Assembly (NCBI GenBank): GCA_015143295.1
Contig: CM026574.1
Coordinates: forward strand, 9,860,938 to 9,924,937
Source: Tetracentron sinense
Taxonomy: Eukaryota; Streptophyta; Magnoliopsida; Trochodendrales; Trochodendraceae
Direction: 5' to 3'
DNA length: 64,000 nt
Shown here: positions 21,807-33,400 of the stretch, in pieces
Position numbering within the stretch: position 1 is the first letter of the stretch
How the letters are laid out: each line of letters opens with the position of its first letter
The notes under the pieces: generated by a model
What the model was told of the DNA's origin: nothing
What the model saw: the letters and a program-made list of their open reading frames with translations, nothing else
Databases searched by the model: none
Made by a program: the position numbers and the translations under genes

Positions 21807-23613
21807 TGTCACGCCCCGAAAATCAATACAATTCATATCTCATAAATGCATGGATTTCTAGGCGTGGACCTGGAACAAATCCCAAGACTAAATGGAAATA
21901 ATTCAAATTAATCCATTAAACAAAAGTGTATATTAAGCCACTAAAATAAATCAAAGACAATAACCAAATAAAATGGACATTTTTCAGTCTCAATTTAATA
22001 CTTGCTTAAATAAGTTCCTTAAACAACTCAATAAAAATCTAACTAAAACAAAGAGCTCCACAGACTAACTAAGCTCCTGCTGACTTCTAATTTCCTCAGG
22101 TCTCTCCTGAAAAGATAGAGTATAACAAGGGTGAGCACGACGGCCCAGTAAAAGAACACATCCAACAATCAATAATTATATCACGACAGATGCAATAAAT
22201 TATGCAACAAATTATTACAACATATGTAATTTATTTATACACAAGTTTTACAATTTACCGTTAATTCAATTATTGGTCACGGTCTCATGTCCATAGGATT
22301 CAAACTGATATCGTCCTACTGACATTCTTTTACTGGCAAAACTAAGCTCATCCAGTCGGGTTCCCACAAAGTTCACCCTTCATTTATTTGATCTAACGAG
22401 TGTCTCACTCCATTAGTTAAAGAGTCATTTGGTTTATCATTGATCTTCCAATACTATTCTTGGGATCACACTAAGTTTACCCAATTTTCACTTTTGGGCT
22501 CCCACAAAGTTCACCTGAGGATTCTCTTCTGGGCATCGTACAAAAATCCTCACACAAGCAAACCCCACTCAAGGTTTTGGTCTTTTATTAAAATCTGTAT
22601 TTATTCAATGACATACAAGACAATATTCATATATTAAACATGACATGTACATCAATAATTAATAAACAAAATAATAATTGACAAGAGCATGCATGATTTC
22701 ACTTCATAATTCACAATAATTAAGAATATTAAATATAAATAATATATTCAATTAAAATATCTTAGAAAAATTAATGTGAAAAATATCTCTTTTCCCGTTT
22801 TTGATTTTCGACTAAGGTTTTGACCCATAAAACTATTGATTTTGGAAAAACTTTATTTACGAAAGTTGTAGATCTTTTTGAGCTCTTCGAAATGATGTAC
22901 TGTCAGACCAAAATCGGACTTAAGGTCATAAAGTTATGACCCATATACCAAAACTGGGTAAATTCCCTTTAAATTAATTTAATTCTGAAAATTCACCAAT
23001 TATAATCTTATAGATTTCTCATATTTTCTTCCCTAAAATTCCGTTTTTCTCAATGGTTTTCATCCCTAAATTCAATACATTGTTTTTTTGACATTAATTC
23101 ATTTATGAGTAATTATAGATGTAAAACAAGAGTTGGAACAACAAGATTTAAACATCAAAATATACTAATTTTAATTCCAAGATTTTAAGAATTACCTAAA
23201 ACCTTACTCAGAATTTTAAATTCTAATTTATAAGTTTCTAGAATGGATCATTATTCCTATAAATCCAAAACATAATCAAAACCTAGAACTAAGGAGGAGT
23301 GTTCACTTGCCTCAACAATTTAATCTACCGCGAGGAAGAACAAGATTTGGAATCGCGATCTCCTTCCTTGAAAATTCTTTCAAAAGTGAAAACCTTACTT
23401 TTCTTCTCTCCCACATTTCATTTTCCAGAAATTGTGTTATGTGTATTCTGAAATTAGATTTACCACTTTCTATTTATATTATCCCTATTATTTATTTACT
23501 AGAATGTCATTAATGACTGTTGTTTATCTACACTTCTAATTAAATCCCTATCAAGGTTATTCTAATTCTCTCATTTATTCTCACATTAGCTAATTAATTT
23601 CATGGTCACTACA
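21807..23613 (-). repeat. 3' LTR of the nested Gypsy
   Basis: 1807 bp, starts TGTCACGCCCCGAAAATC and ends GGTCACTACA. It aligns with 27364-29171 along its whole length. On the - strand a purine-rich stretch (AAGGATGGTAGA) precedes it and could be the polypurine tract. Confidence 0.93.
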
Positions 23614-23649
23614 ATCTACCATCCTTAAAAGAAATTTTTTCCTCAAAAT

Positions 23650-24407
23650 TTAATATACCTCATCAAGAAAAAGATGTGGATACTTTTTCTCCATCCTCGA
23701 CTCCAGCTCCCAAGAGGCTTCACTTATGTCATGATTGTTCCAGAGAACCTTCACTAAGGTGATGGACTTAGCTCTAAGCTGCTTCACCATATTGTCCAAA
23801 ATGCAAACCTGTCTCTCCTCGTAAGATGCATCATGCCTGAGCTCCAAGGTACAAAATTTAATAGTGTGAGACTCATCTCTCACATACTTTCTCAGCATAA
23901 ATACATGAAACATATTATGTATCCAGACAGACTAGGTGGCAAGGCTAGTCTATATGCCACAACTCCGATCCAATCCAACACTTCAAATGGTTCCATGAAC
24001 CTAGGAGACAACTTCCCCTTCTTTTTTCTGAATCTCACAATAACCTTCATTGGAGAATCCTTAAGCAAAACATGATCGCCAACTGCGAACTCAAGGCTTC
24101 TTCTACGCCGGTCTGCATAACTCTTTTGTCGACTCTGAGCAGTTCTCAACCACTCCTTGATTAATGCTACCTTCTCAGTAGTCTCACGAACCAACTTTGG
24201 TCTAAGCAAACTACTAACACCTACCTCTGCCCAACAAATAGGTGATCTACAAGGTCTACCATATAGAGCCTTGTACGGTGCCATCTCGATACTAGAATGA
24301 TAACTGTTATTATATGCAAACTCCACCAAAGGTAGGTGATCCAACCAATTACCTTTGAAATCCAAAATACATGCCCAAAGCATGTCTCCAACACTTGGTT
24401 GACTCAT
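23650..24407 (-). pseudogene. Nested Gypsy integrase C terminus and chromodomain-like tail
   Basis: The - strand frames 24407-23892 and 23913-23650 encode the end of integrase (LVEFAYNNSYHSSIEMAPYK, ALYGRPCRSPICWAEVG) and the GPF/Y-type region (GKLSPRFMEPFEVLD). The tail VLWNNHDISEASWELESRM..KYPHLF resembles the chromodomain-like end of Tekay/Del elements. The small frame change near 23900 is the only break seen here. The outer element has the same arrangement. Confidence 0.88.
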
Positions 24408-24419
24408 TCCGTCTGATGA

Positions 24420-25640
24420 AAAGTCGTACTGAAATATAATGATGTCCCCAAAGCTCTCTGAAAAATCTTCCAGAATTGAGATGTAAACATCACATCTCGA
24501 TCTGAGACTATTGATATCGAAACTCCATGCAGTTCAACTATCTATTTTACATACAGCTTACTCAACTCATCCATGGACTAAGTAGTACAAGCCTGTAGAA
24601 AGTGAGCAGATTTTATCAATCGGTCCACTATTAATCATACTACATCGTGCCCCTGCCTCGACCTTGGTAGTCCGACTACAAAATCCATCGATATCCTCTC
24701 TCATTTCCATTCTGCAATGGACAATGACTGCAAAGGCCCAGATGGCTTCTGATGCTCAGCCTTCACTTACTGACAAGTCAAACATCTAGCTACAAATTTT
24801 GTAATCCGTTTCATACCATCCCACCAAAAATGTCTACAAAGATCTCGATACATCTTTGTATCACCCGGATGAACCACATATTTTGCGTGATGCGCTTCCT
24901 CAAGAACCTCTCTCTTTAGATCAGTCAAATTTGGAACACAATCTACTACGAAATCTCACACAACCATTTGATCCAACAGCCCAATCTGCAATGTTACTAA
25001 CAACTGCCTCTGCTAATCTCAATTGCAATTTTCCATCTTACGATTGAACTTGAATGATTTTACTGACCAATGTCAGTTGGATACTTAGACTGAATAGAAA
25101 AGCATTGGCATTCTACTGAACTAGATGAAAATTATATACTGAAACTACCTCCAACATATTCCACTCCTGAACTATCATAAGAGCAACTAATCCTCTCGGT
25201 TTACGGCTCAATGCATCTACTACAACCTTGGCCTTCCCAGGATGATAGTGAAAAGTAAAGACATAATCCTTTAGATGTTTCATCTACCTTCATTGCCTCA
25301 TGTTCAACTCCTTCTGAGAGAACAGGTATTTCAAACTTTTGTGATCAGAAAAGAACTCAAACTTCTCTCCATAAAGATAGTGTCTCCATATCTGCAATTT
25401 AAAAACAACTATCACCAACTCCAAATCATGAGTTGGATAGTTCTACTCATGAACCTTCAACTGAAGAGATGCATTGACAACCACCTTACCATTCTACATC
25501 AAAACATACCCCAAGCCCTGATGAGATGCATCACTATATACCACAAGTCCTCCATGGCTCTCAGGAATGGTCAGAACTGGTGCTGATGTCAGTCAGGTCT
25601 TTAACTCAACAAAGACCTGCTCACAACTGTCTTCCCAAAC
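24420..25640 (-). pseudogene. Nested Gypsy RNase H and integrase core, decayed
   Basis: Read on the - strand this interval should hold RNase H (about 25640-25230), the HHCC zinc finger and the integrase core. Words of these domains can be recognised across several frames (for example a LSRK-like and a HPGG/TKMYR-like region), but no long frame remains. The placement rests mainly on the RT above it and the integrase tail below it. Confidence 0.6.
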
Positions 25641-25699
25641 AAACTTCACGTATTTCTTAGTCAGACGAGTCAAAGGTGCAGAAATCTTTAAAATCCCTC

Positions 25700-26596
25700 A
25701 ATGAAATGTCGATAGTATCCTGCCAGACTCAGAAAACTACAAATCTCAGTAACTGAAGTGGGTTGTCCTTAGTCCATTACTGCTTCAACCTTAGTAGGAT
25801 CCACTGACACTCCTTCTATTGAGACGACATGTCCCAAAAACTTGACTTGCTCCTGCCAAAACTCACATTTTGAAAGTTTGGGATACAACTGATGTTTTCT
25901 TAAAGTCTGAAGTGTGATATGAAGATGATGCTCATGCTCTTCACTAGAGTTCGAAAAAATCCAAATGTCATCCACAAAGACAACAAAAAACTTATCTAGG
26001 AAAGGCTTAAAACCCGGTTCATCAATTCCTTGAAATTCGTTGGTGTATTAGCCAGCCCAAATGACATGACTAAGAACTCGTAATGTCCATACCGAGTCTG
26101 AAAAGTAGTCTTAGAGATGTCTTCCTACTTCACCCTCAACTAGTGATAACCTGACCTCAAGTCAATCTTGGAAATAACTGCACTCCTCTGAGTTGATCGA
26201 ATAAATCATCAATCTTAGGAAAAGATTACTTGTTCTTAATAGTCACTTTATTCAATTGTCTGAAATCGATACTCAATCGCATTGATCCATCATTCTTTTG
26301 ACATATATTAACGGCGCGCCCCACGACGAAGTACTAGGCCAAACAAAGCCCTGATCTAACAACTCTTGGATTTGCCCTTTTAATTCCTTCAATTTTGCTG
26401 GCATTATCCTGTAAGGTGCCTTTGATATTGGTGAGGTACCCGGTCCTGCATCAATACTGAAATCCACTACCCTCCTAGGAGTCAAGCCCGATATCTCTTG
26501 GAATACATCAAAAAATTCTGAGACAACTGGCATTTGTTCCAACCCAATACCTTGATCCACACTCACAATGTGAGAGAGAAATCTTTTAGTCAACAT
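25700..26596 (-). pseudogene. Nested Gypsy reverse transcriptase
   Basis: Frame 26596-26273 gives PVVSEFFDVFQEISGLTP, PYRIMPAKLKELKGQIQELL and SWGAPLIYVK, the start of Gypsy RT. Frame 25975-25769 gives DDIWIFSNSSEEHEHHL, LSKCEFWQEQVKFLGHVV. Upstream bases encode FVDDI, so the catalytic Asp pair is still present, unlike in the outer element. Frameshifts separate the blocks between 26000 and 26270. Confidence 0.88.
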
Positions 26597-26619
26597 CTCC
26601 TTTGTGTAACTACTCCGAA

Positions 26620-27340
26620 AAAGAAATGATAACTCACCAGAGAAAAAAAAATATCACTGTTTCTCAAAATAAGACAACTTAGCATGAAAGGCCGCTAACC
26701 AATTCATACCTAAGATCACATCGAATTTTCATATCTCGAGTACCACTAAGTCAACTAGCAACACTCTCTCTCTAGCCTTGATTGGACACTCTCTACAATT
26801 AAGATCAAGAATAGCTGACTCTCCAAACGGTATCACAACCGACAAAACTTCTTCTAAGGTTTCACGCACTAAACACAAGATATTCTACTCTTTGGTCCTT
26901 TAAGGAAAATACTCAGCATAGAATTTAAATTTGAATTCTTCCTAGATCATCTCAATCACATCCTCGATCCTAATTATTAAATTTCACCAATGGTGCGCCT
27001 CACTTTCCTAGATCATCACAATTTAAAACTTCAAGATCAAGATCTTCTTGAATGTGAGAATCCACTCGTCTACCCCCATACGACTTACAGTCCCGCCCAA
27101 GGTAGATGAATTCCACCTTATAAACTCCTTAATCAACTCAATCATTGGGTTAAATTCTAATGACTGACTAGATACTTCTAGCCTAGCTCTGACCTCACGA
27201 ATAGTTAATCTCGTCAAATAACAAACACTAGAATTCTATCATGATCCTAATCACAACATACTACACTAATGTTATCCTAAACTCCACAGTGACCCAAAGA
27301 ACCAATCCTATATGTCAATCTTGTTACACCAGGGTTTCTA
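26620..27340 (-). pseudogene. Nested Gypsy gag/protease remnant
   Basis: Only short frames remain (for example 27217-27023, 64 aa), with stops throughout. Position between the primer-binding site and RT means gag and protease belong here, but the interval is about 0.7 kb against 1.5-2 kb usual. Most of gag has been deleted. Confidence 0.5.
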
Positions 27341-27348
27341 AACCTAGT

Positions 27349-27360
27349 GCTCTAATACCA
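27349..27360 (-). other. Primer-binding site of the nested Gypsy
   Basis: The - strand reads TGGTATTAGAGC three bases inside the right LTR. It differs by one C-to-T change from the initiator Met tRNA site TGGTATCAGAGC and fixes the - orientation. Confidence 0.88.
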
Positions 27361-27363
27361 ATC

Positions 27364-29171
27364 TGTCACGCCCCGAAAATCAATTTAATCCATATCTCAT
27401 AAATGCATGGATTTCAAGGCGTGGACCTGGAACAAATCCCAAGACTAAATGGTAATAATTCAAATTAATCTATTAAACAGAAGTGTATATTGAGCCACTA
27501 AAATAAATCAAAGACAATAACCAAGTAAAATGAACATTTTTCAATCTCAATTTAAGACTCCCCTAAACAAGTTCCTTAAACAACTCAATAAAAACCTAAC
27601 TAAAACAAAGAGTTCCACGGACTAACTAAGCTCCTGCTAACTTCTAATTTCTTCAGGTCTCTCTTGAAAAGATAAAGTACAACAAGGCTGAGAACGACGA
27701 CCCAGCAAAAGAACACATCCAACAATCAATAATTATATCATGACATATGCAATAAATTATGCAACAGATTATTACAGCATATGCAATTTATTTATACACA
27801 AGTTTCACAATTTACTGTTAATTCAATTATTGGTCACGGTCTCATATCCATAGGGTTCAAACTGATATCGTCCTACTGACATTCTTTTACTGGCAACACT
27901 AAGCTCATCCAGTTGGGTTCCCACAAAGTTCGCCCTTCATTTATTTGATATAATGAGTGTCTCACTCCATTAGTCAAACAGTCATTTGGTTTATCATTGA
28001 TCTTCCAATACTATTCTTGGGATCACACTAAGTTTATCCAATTTTCACTTTTGGACTCCCACAAAGTTCACCTGAGGATTCTCTTCTGGGCATCATACTA
28101 AAGTCCTCCCACAAGCGAACCCCACTTAAGGTTTTTGGTCTTTTATTAAAATCTAGATTTATTAAATGGCATACAAGACAATATTCATATATTAAACATG
28201 ACATGTACATCAATAATTAATAAGCAAAATAATAATTGACAAGAGCATGCATGATTTCATTTCATAATTCACAATAATTAAGAATATTAAATATAAATAA
28301 TATATTCAATTAAAGTATCTTAGAAAAATTAATGTGAAAATATCTCTTTTCCCGTTTTTGATTTTCGACTAAGGTGTTGACCCACAAAACTATTGATTTT
28401 GGAAAAAATTTCTTCACAAAAGTTGTAGATCTTTTCGAACTCTTCGAAATGATGTACTGTTGGACCAAAATCGGACTTAAGGTCATAAAGTTATGACCTG
28501 TATACCGAAACTGGGTAAATTCCCTTTAAATTAATTTAATTCCGAAAATTCACTAATTATAATCTTATAGAGTTCTCATATTTTCTTTCCTAAAATTCCA
28601 TTTTTCTCAATAGTTTTCATCCCTAAATTCAATACATTATTTTTCTGACATATAATTCGTTTATGAGTAATTATAGATGTAAAACAAGAGTTGGAGCAAC
28701 AAGATTTAAACATCAAAATATATTAAGTTTAATTCCAAGATTTTAAGAATTACCTAAAACCTTACTCAGAATTTTAAACTCTAATTTATAAGTTTCTAGC
28801 ATGGATCATCATTCCTATAAATCCAAAACATAATCAAAACCTAGAACTAAGGTGGAGTGTTCACTTGCCTCAACGATTTAATCTACCACGAGAAAGAACA
28901 AGTTTTGGAATCGCGATCTCCTTCCTTGAAAACTCTTCCAAATGTGAAAACCCTACTTTTCTTCTCTCCCACGTTCCATTCTCCAGAAATTGTGTTCTGT
29001 GTATTCTGAAATTAGGTTCACCACTTTCTATTTATATTATCCCTATTATTTATTTACCAGAATGTCATTAGTGACTCTTGTTTGTCTACACTTCTAATTA
29101 AATTCCTATCAAGGTTATTCTAATTCTTCCATTTATTTTCATATTAGCTAATTAATTTCATGGTCACTACA
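27364..29171 (-). repeat. 5' LTR of the nested Gypsy
   Basis: 1808 bp, paired with 21807-23613. It ends at the junction where the outer pol resumes after the CACTT duplication. Confidence 0.93.
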
Positions 29172-30685
29172 CACTTGACTCGCATGATGGTCCATGAGTG
29201 GAAATTGTTAGAAGAAATATCTAACAATGTGACCAGCTTCAGTATTGCTACCTATGGGCCAGTGATGTCAAACCTGGCAGTCAAGCCATATATGCTGGAC
29301 CGGATCCAAGAGTTGCAGAGTTCGGATGCCGATTTGCTTGCTTACCGAGATAAGTTGGTGAGTAGTGGTAGTCAAGATTTTGCTTTGAATGGTGATAGTG
29401 TCATCACATTCAAAGGCAGGTTGTGTGTTACTGCCGATTCAGAATTGAGGTTTGAGATCTTAGACGAGGCCCACCGGTCCAAGTACATAGTGCATCCTGG
29501 AGGTACGAAGATGTACCAGAACCTGAAGAGGCCCTTCTGGTGGCAGAACATGAAGAGTGAAGTGGCAGAGTATGTGACTCGTTGCTTAGTGTGCCAGTAG
29601 GTTAAGGCCGAGCATCAAAGGCCTACAGGTCTCTTACAACTTCTCCCTATTCCGGAATAGAAATGACAGAATATATGTATGGACATTGTAATTGGTTTGC
29701 TATGGATGATAAAGGGCTCCGATGCTATATGGGTTGTAGTGAACAAGTTGACAAAGTCTATGCATTTTCTTTCTTATCGAACTACGTCCAGTTCAAGCCA
29801 GCTTGTAGCCTTGCATGGGGTGCTAGTTACTGTTGTATCTAATTGAAACCCTTCCAGGTTCTGGAAGAGCTTTCAGAGTGCTATGGGTTCTCGATTAGAC
29901 TTTAAAACTGTCTTTCATTCTCAGGCTGTTGGGCAGACCGAGAGGGATAACTAGATTATAAAGGACATGCTCTGGGCATGCATGTTAAACTTCCGAGGTA
30001 GTTGGGAGGATCACTTGCCGTTGGTTGAGTTCGCCTACAACAATAGATACCAAGCGAGCATCCAGATGACACCTTTCGAGACTTTATATGAGAAAATTTG
30101 TCGACCTCTTCTATTCTGGGATGAAGTTGGTGAGCGGAAGGTTCTAGGTCCTGAGTTGATCGAGCAGACTGCTAATAGGGTTAAGATCATCAGGGAGAGG
30201 TTGAAGGCTGCCCATGACAGGCAAAGAGCTATGCGGACACTCGCCGCAGGGACTTGAAATTCCAAGTTGGGGATCGAGTCTCTGTGAAGATTTCTCCGAG
30301 TCTGGGAATCATAAGGTTCGACAAGAGGGGGAAGCTTAGCCCGAGGTATGTGGGACCTTCTGAGATCATCACTAGGGTCGGTGAGGTTTCTTACCAGGTC
30401 GCCCTATCTACTCACAAGGCAGTGGTCTACAATGTCTTCCATATTTCCATGCTCAGGAAATATGTTCTGGATCCCTCAAATGTTATCGATCTCGATCCTG
30501 TGGAGGTCCGTGAAGTTCTTACTCTAGTGGAGCAACCATCTCAGATCTTGGATCATAGAGATCAAGTCTTGCGCACCAAGACGATTCCTTTAGTCCTCTT
30601 GAAGTGGCAACATCATTCTGTAGAAGGGGATACATGGGAGCGCGAGGCCGAAGTGAGGGAAAAGTACCCTCATTTGTTTGTATAG
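29172..30685 (+). pseudogene. Outer Gypsy integrase and chromodomain-like tail
   Basis: The reading frame of 21801 resumes directly after the CACTT duplication (HLTRMMVHEWKLLEEI). It includes the integrase zinc finger (HPGGTKMYQNL, then CLVCQ), a decayed core with several stops between 29600 and 29960, AFAYNN-like LVEFAYNNRYQASIQMTPFE, and a terminal frame 30254-30685. That frame holds GKLSPRYVGPSEIITRVG, FHISMLRKYVLDPS and WEREAEVREKYPHLF. Stops near 29600 and 30257 are present. Confidence 0.92.
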
Positions 30686-30762
30686 TTTCCTTTGTTGGTT
30701 TACATATATTTTTGTTCTTCGTATCCTCTTGTATCGTTCTAATTTCGGGGATGAAAATTCTG

Positions 30763-30775
30763 TAAGGAGGGAGGA
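30763..30775 (+). other. Polypurine tract of the outer Gypsy
   Basis: AAGGAGGGAGGA lies directly before the 3' LTR start at 30776, the expected primer for plus-strand synthesis. Confidence 0.8.
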
Positions 30776-32764
30776 TGTAAAACCCTGGATTTTGGGTTCA
30801 CTGTGTGGCGAATAGTGCAGTGGATAGTGTTGGAATGGCGAAAAGGCATTCCTCCATGTATTTTGATGTTTGATAAATGAAATGGGGGTTTAATATAAAA
30901 TGAAAGTGTTATGGGTATTTGAGAATTGTCCTAAGGGTATTAGAACAAGAGTGGAAACACTCTAAGTATCAAAAGATGGAAAAAAAAAAAAACAAGGGAA
31001 AATGGCAAAAATGCACAGAGGTCGACCGACCGCCCCTCCTAGCCGGTCGACTGACTGTATGGAAGTAGCCCAAAAATTGGGTCACGGTAGGATTTTTTAG
31101 AAGGCCGGTAGACCTCCCCTCATAGTCGGTCGACTGACTGTCTCCAAAAAGGGGATTTTTAGGGGGTTTACACATGGTCGGTCGACCGCCCCTCCTAGCC
31201 AGTCGACCGACTGTGGGTTTTTCAGGCCAATTTGCCTGACCGACCTACTTTATGCTTTATGGGATATTTTAGGGGTCTTTTGGGTGTTTCACCAAACCCC
31301 AAAAGGGCTATGTAAACCCCATTTCGTGGGGTTAGAGTTTCACAAAGTTCTTGGACTGATTTTGAAGAAAAAAATGAGAGAGAAAAGGGAGAGAAGCTAG
31401 GGTTTTGGTGAGTTGTTCTTGAATTGGCGTTTTTTGATCAAGAATGAGTCCTTCTTGCTACCTCGGTGTTTCTCAAGCGTTCGGTCATAGGGAAACGATC
31501 TTAGAAAGGTAGATACACTCTACTATGTATTTATGTTGTAATTTCCATTGAAAACCCATGATGAACCATATGCTTTGAAATGAGAAAAAAGTAGGAAATC
31601 CTGCTAGTTTTCCTTATATTGATGTCATGCTTGATGTTTTTGAAAAACCCATATGTATTAGACTATGTGTATGCCATGTGATAGGTTTCAATGAAATGGA
31701 ATAGCATGAGTTATGTGTTATGTGTTATGTGTTTACCATGTTCACTCACAATTGCCTATGTGCATATGTATTGCATGATCGGATTTCCCATGTGTACGTG
31801 TATCGAAAAAGAGTAAAATGAAATGATGTTAAACAAGATAAGTGTATTGGGAGTATGCAAAAGGACTTCTACCAATCTAGGTAGAGCATTGGGCATATGA
31901 TCTCAAGTGAAGTATGTGTGGGAAGAATGCAAATGGACTTCTACAACTCTAGGTAGAGCATTTGACATTTGTTCCAGGTAAACTATGTGCAAAGATATCT
32001 GCAGGGAGGTGGATGAAGCTGCTAATGGACTTCTATTACTCTAGTTAGAGCATTAGGCATGCTCCATGTGTATGTGAATGCTAATGGACTTCTACCACTC
32101 TCGGTAGAGCATTAGTCAAAGTCATGTGTACACTCCCATAAAAGTCATATGTAAAGCAAGTGAATGTTCCATATGTAAAGTAAAAGAGATAAAAGAAAAT
32201 AAAAGAAGAATGTGATTTTGCAAGATAAGTGCATGTGTTTCTACCATATCACACATGTGTATTTGAAAAGAGGTTTCCCTATGTGTTTCAGTGCATGTGT
32301 ATCCTAGCTATGAATTGTCTATGTGAAAGCATGTGATATTATGACATATTATCTAGTAGTTTGTATACACTGAGTATTTCATGCTCAGCCGAATTGTTAT
32401 CATCGGCAAGTCCATTTGATGTTGCTCATGAATATTGGGTTGAGGAGGAGTACTATGAGGTTGAGCCTACGATGGATCATCCGCTCGAGGATAGAGCACC
32501 GGATAGGTGACCCTATCTAGACTACTGTTGAGAGGCGTGAAGGAGTGATATGTTGTATCTTGAAGAGGGGAATGTTTGTTTTATACTTATTATTGTGTTT
32601 ACATTATGTTGGTTCAGACTTGGATACATATATCGGTTTAATATATTAGAAATTTTCAGTTTCCGCTAAATGTTGCCTTATGTATTTCATAGGATGGTAT
32701 GATATAATTTAGGTTACGGGCCAAAAGTATCCTAAACTTTTAAGGGGTATTTTGGGTCGCGACA
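30776..32764 (+). repeat. 3' LTR of the outer Gypsy
   Basis: 1989 bp, TGTAAAACCC to GGGTCGCGACA, complete. It shares its first 1.2 kb with 17447-18690. It carries three pairs of GTCGAC-type sites (centres 31023/31048, 31110/31131 and 31183/31204; spacing 25, 21 and 21 bp). The 25 is caused by an extra GACC. Confidence 0.92.
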
Positions 32765-32769
32765 GTATT

Positions 32770-32915
32770 CGAGCTTAACTTGAGCTTGGCTTGAGCTTGA
32801 TTCGAACCCGAATGTTTAGGCTTGAGCTTGGCTTGAACAAGCTTGATCGAACTTGAGCTCCATTCGAGCTCGAACTTTATTGAAGCTGAACTCAAGTAGG
32901 ATCAAGCTTGATTCA
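32770..32915. repeat. GAGCTTG-rich repeat, possible DNA transposon end
   Basis: The words GAGCTTG, GAGCTCG and TCGAAC recur on both strands (for example TTCGAGCTTAACTTGAGC, AGCTCGAACTTTATTG). The stretch looks like one end of a non-autonomous element with subterminal motif repeats. No partner end was found. Confidence 0.4.
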
Positions 32916-33273
32916 TGGAATTATTATTGTTTGATTTTACATAAATTAATAAAAGTTTTATTAATAAATTATGATACAATAACTACAATATTTTAATACA
33001 TACATATATGAAAATAAAAACTGGGAGTAGTTATTCGATCCAACAGTGTTGAGAGTTAGATCAAAGTTTCTATTTTTAACTTATTTATTATTTACTATTA
33101 TCTCTTAAATTAATTAATTAGAAATTAGAAATTATTATTACAATTTATAATTTTAAAAAAAGTTTAAAATATTATATTAATAAAATGAATGGTAGACGTC
33201 TATAGTATAGAGCCGCCCCCAGCTGTGAGGCCCACCGGTCGATTATTAGAGTCGGTGTACGGTCCAGGTTGAC

Positions 33274-33348
33274 ATGGCTTCTCGTTTCATGAAGTTGTTC
33301 CTCATTGTTCTTACTTTCTCTCAGTTCTGGCTGGAATTCGAGAGGTAG
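33274..33348 (+). other. Possible upstream ORF (24 codons) in the FBP7 5' leader
   Basis: ATG at 33274 opens a 24-codon frame ending TAG at 33348. It lies 53 bp before the main start and is out of frame with it. If transcription begins upstream, this uORF could reduce translation of the F-box protein. The transcription start is not known. Confidence 0.35.
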
Positions 33349-33400
33349 GCTTCGACCCAGAATTCAGCCCCACGAAGAACCATCTTGATCTTCGCTTGTC

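Larger units (their letters stand above)
21807..29171 (-). mobile_element. Complete nested Ty3/Gypsy element on the - strand
   Basis: Two full LTRs (21807-23613 and 27364-29171) start TGTCACGCC and end CACTACA. They are flanked by the perfect duplication CACTT (21802-21806 and 29172-29176). A primer-binding site lies beside the right LTR. Pol of the same chromovirus type as the outer element runs on the - strand between them. The internal part is only 3.75 kb, and most of gag and protease is missing or unrecognisable. Comparing the first 345 bases of the two LTRs by eye gave about 28 differences, near 8 percent, so the insertion is not recent. Confidence 0.95.
17447..32764 (+). mobile_element. 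Ty3/Gypsy retrotransposon (chromovirus, Tekay/Del-like), with a nested Gypsy
   Basis: The element runs from TGTAGAACCC to GGGTCGCGACA and is flanked by the perfect 5-bp duplication GTATT (17442-17446 and 32765-32769). Order on the + strand is 5' LTR fragment, gag, protease, RT, RNase H, integrase with a chromodomain-like tail, polypurine tract and full 3' LTR. This order is that of Gypsy elements. The tail (WEREAEVREKYPHLF) resembles Tekay/Del chromoviruses (inference). Many stops make it dead. A second Gypsy element (21807-29171) sits in its pol. Without that the internal part is about 4.7 kb. Confidence 0.93.

Noticed and set aside
30254-30685. Intact 143-codon gene
   Set aside because: It is the integrase C terminus and chromodomain-like tail of the decayed outer Gypsy.
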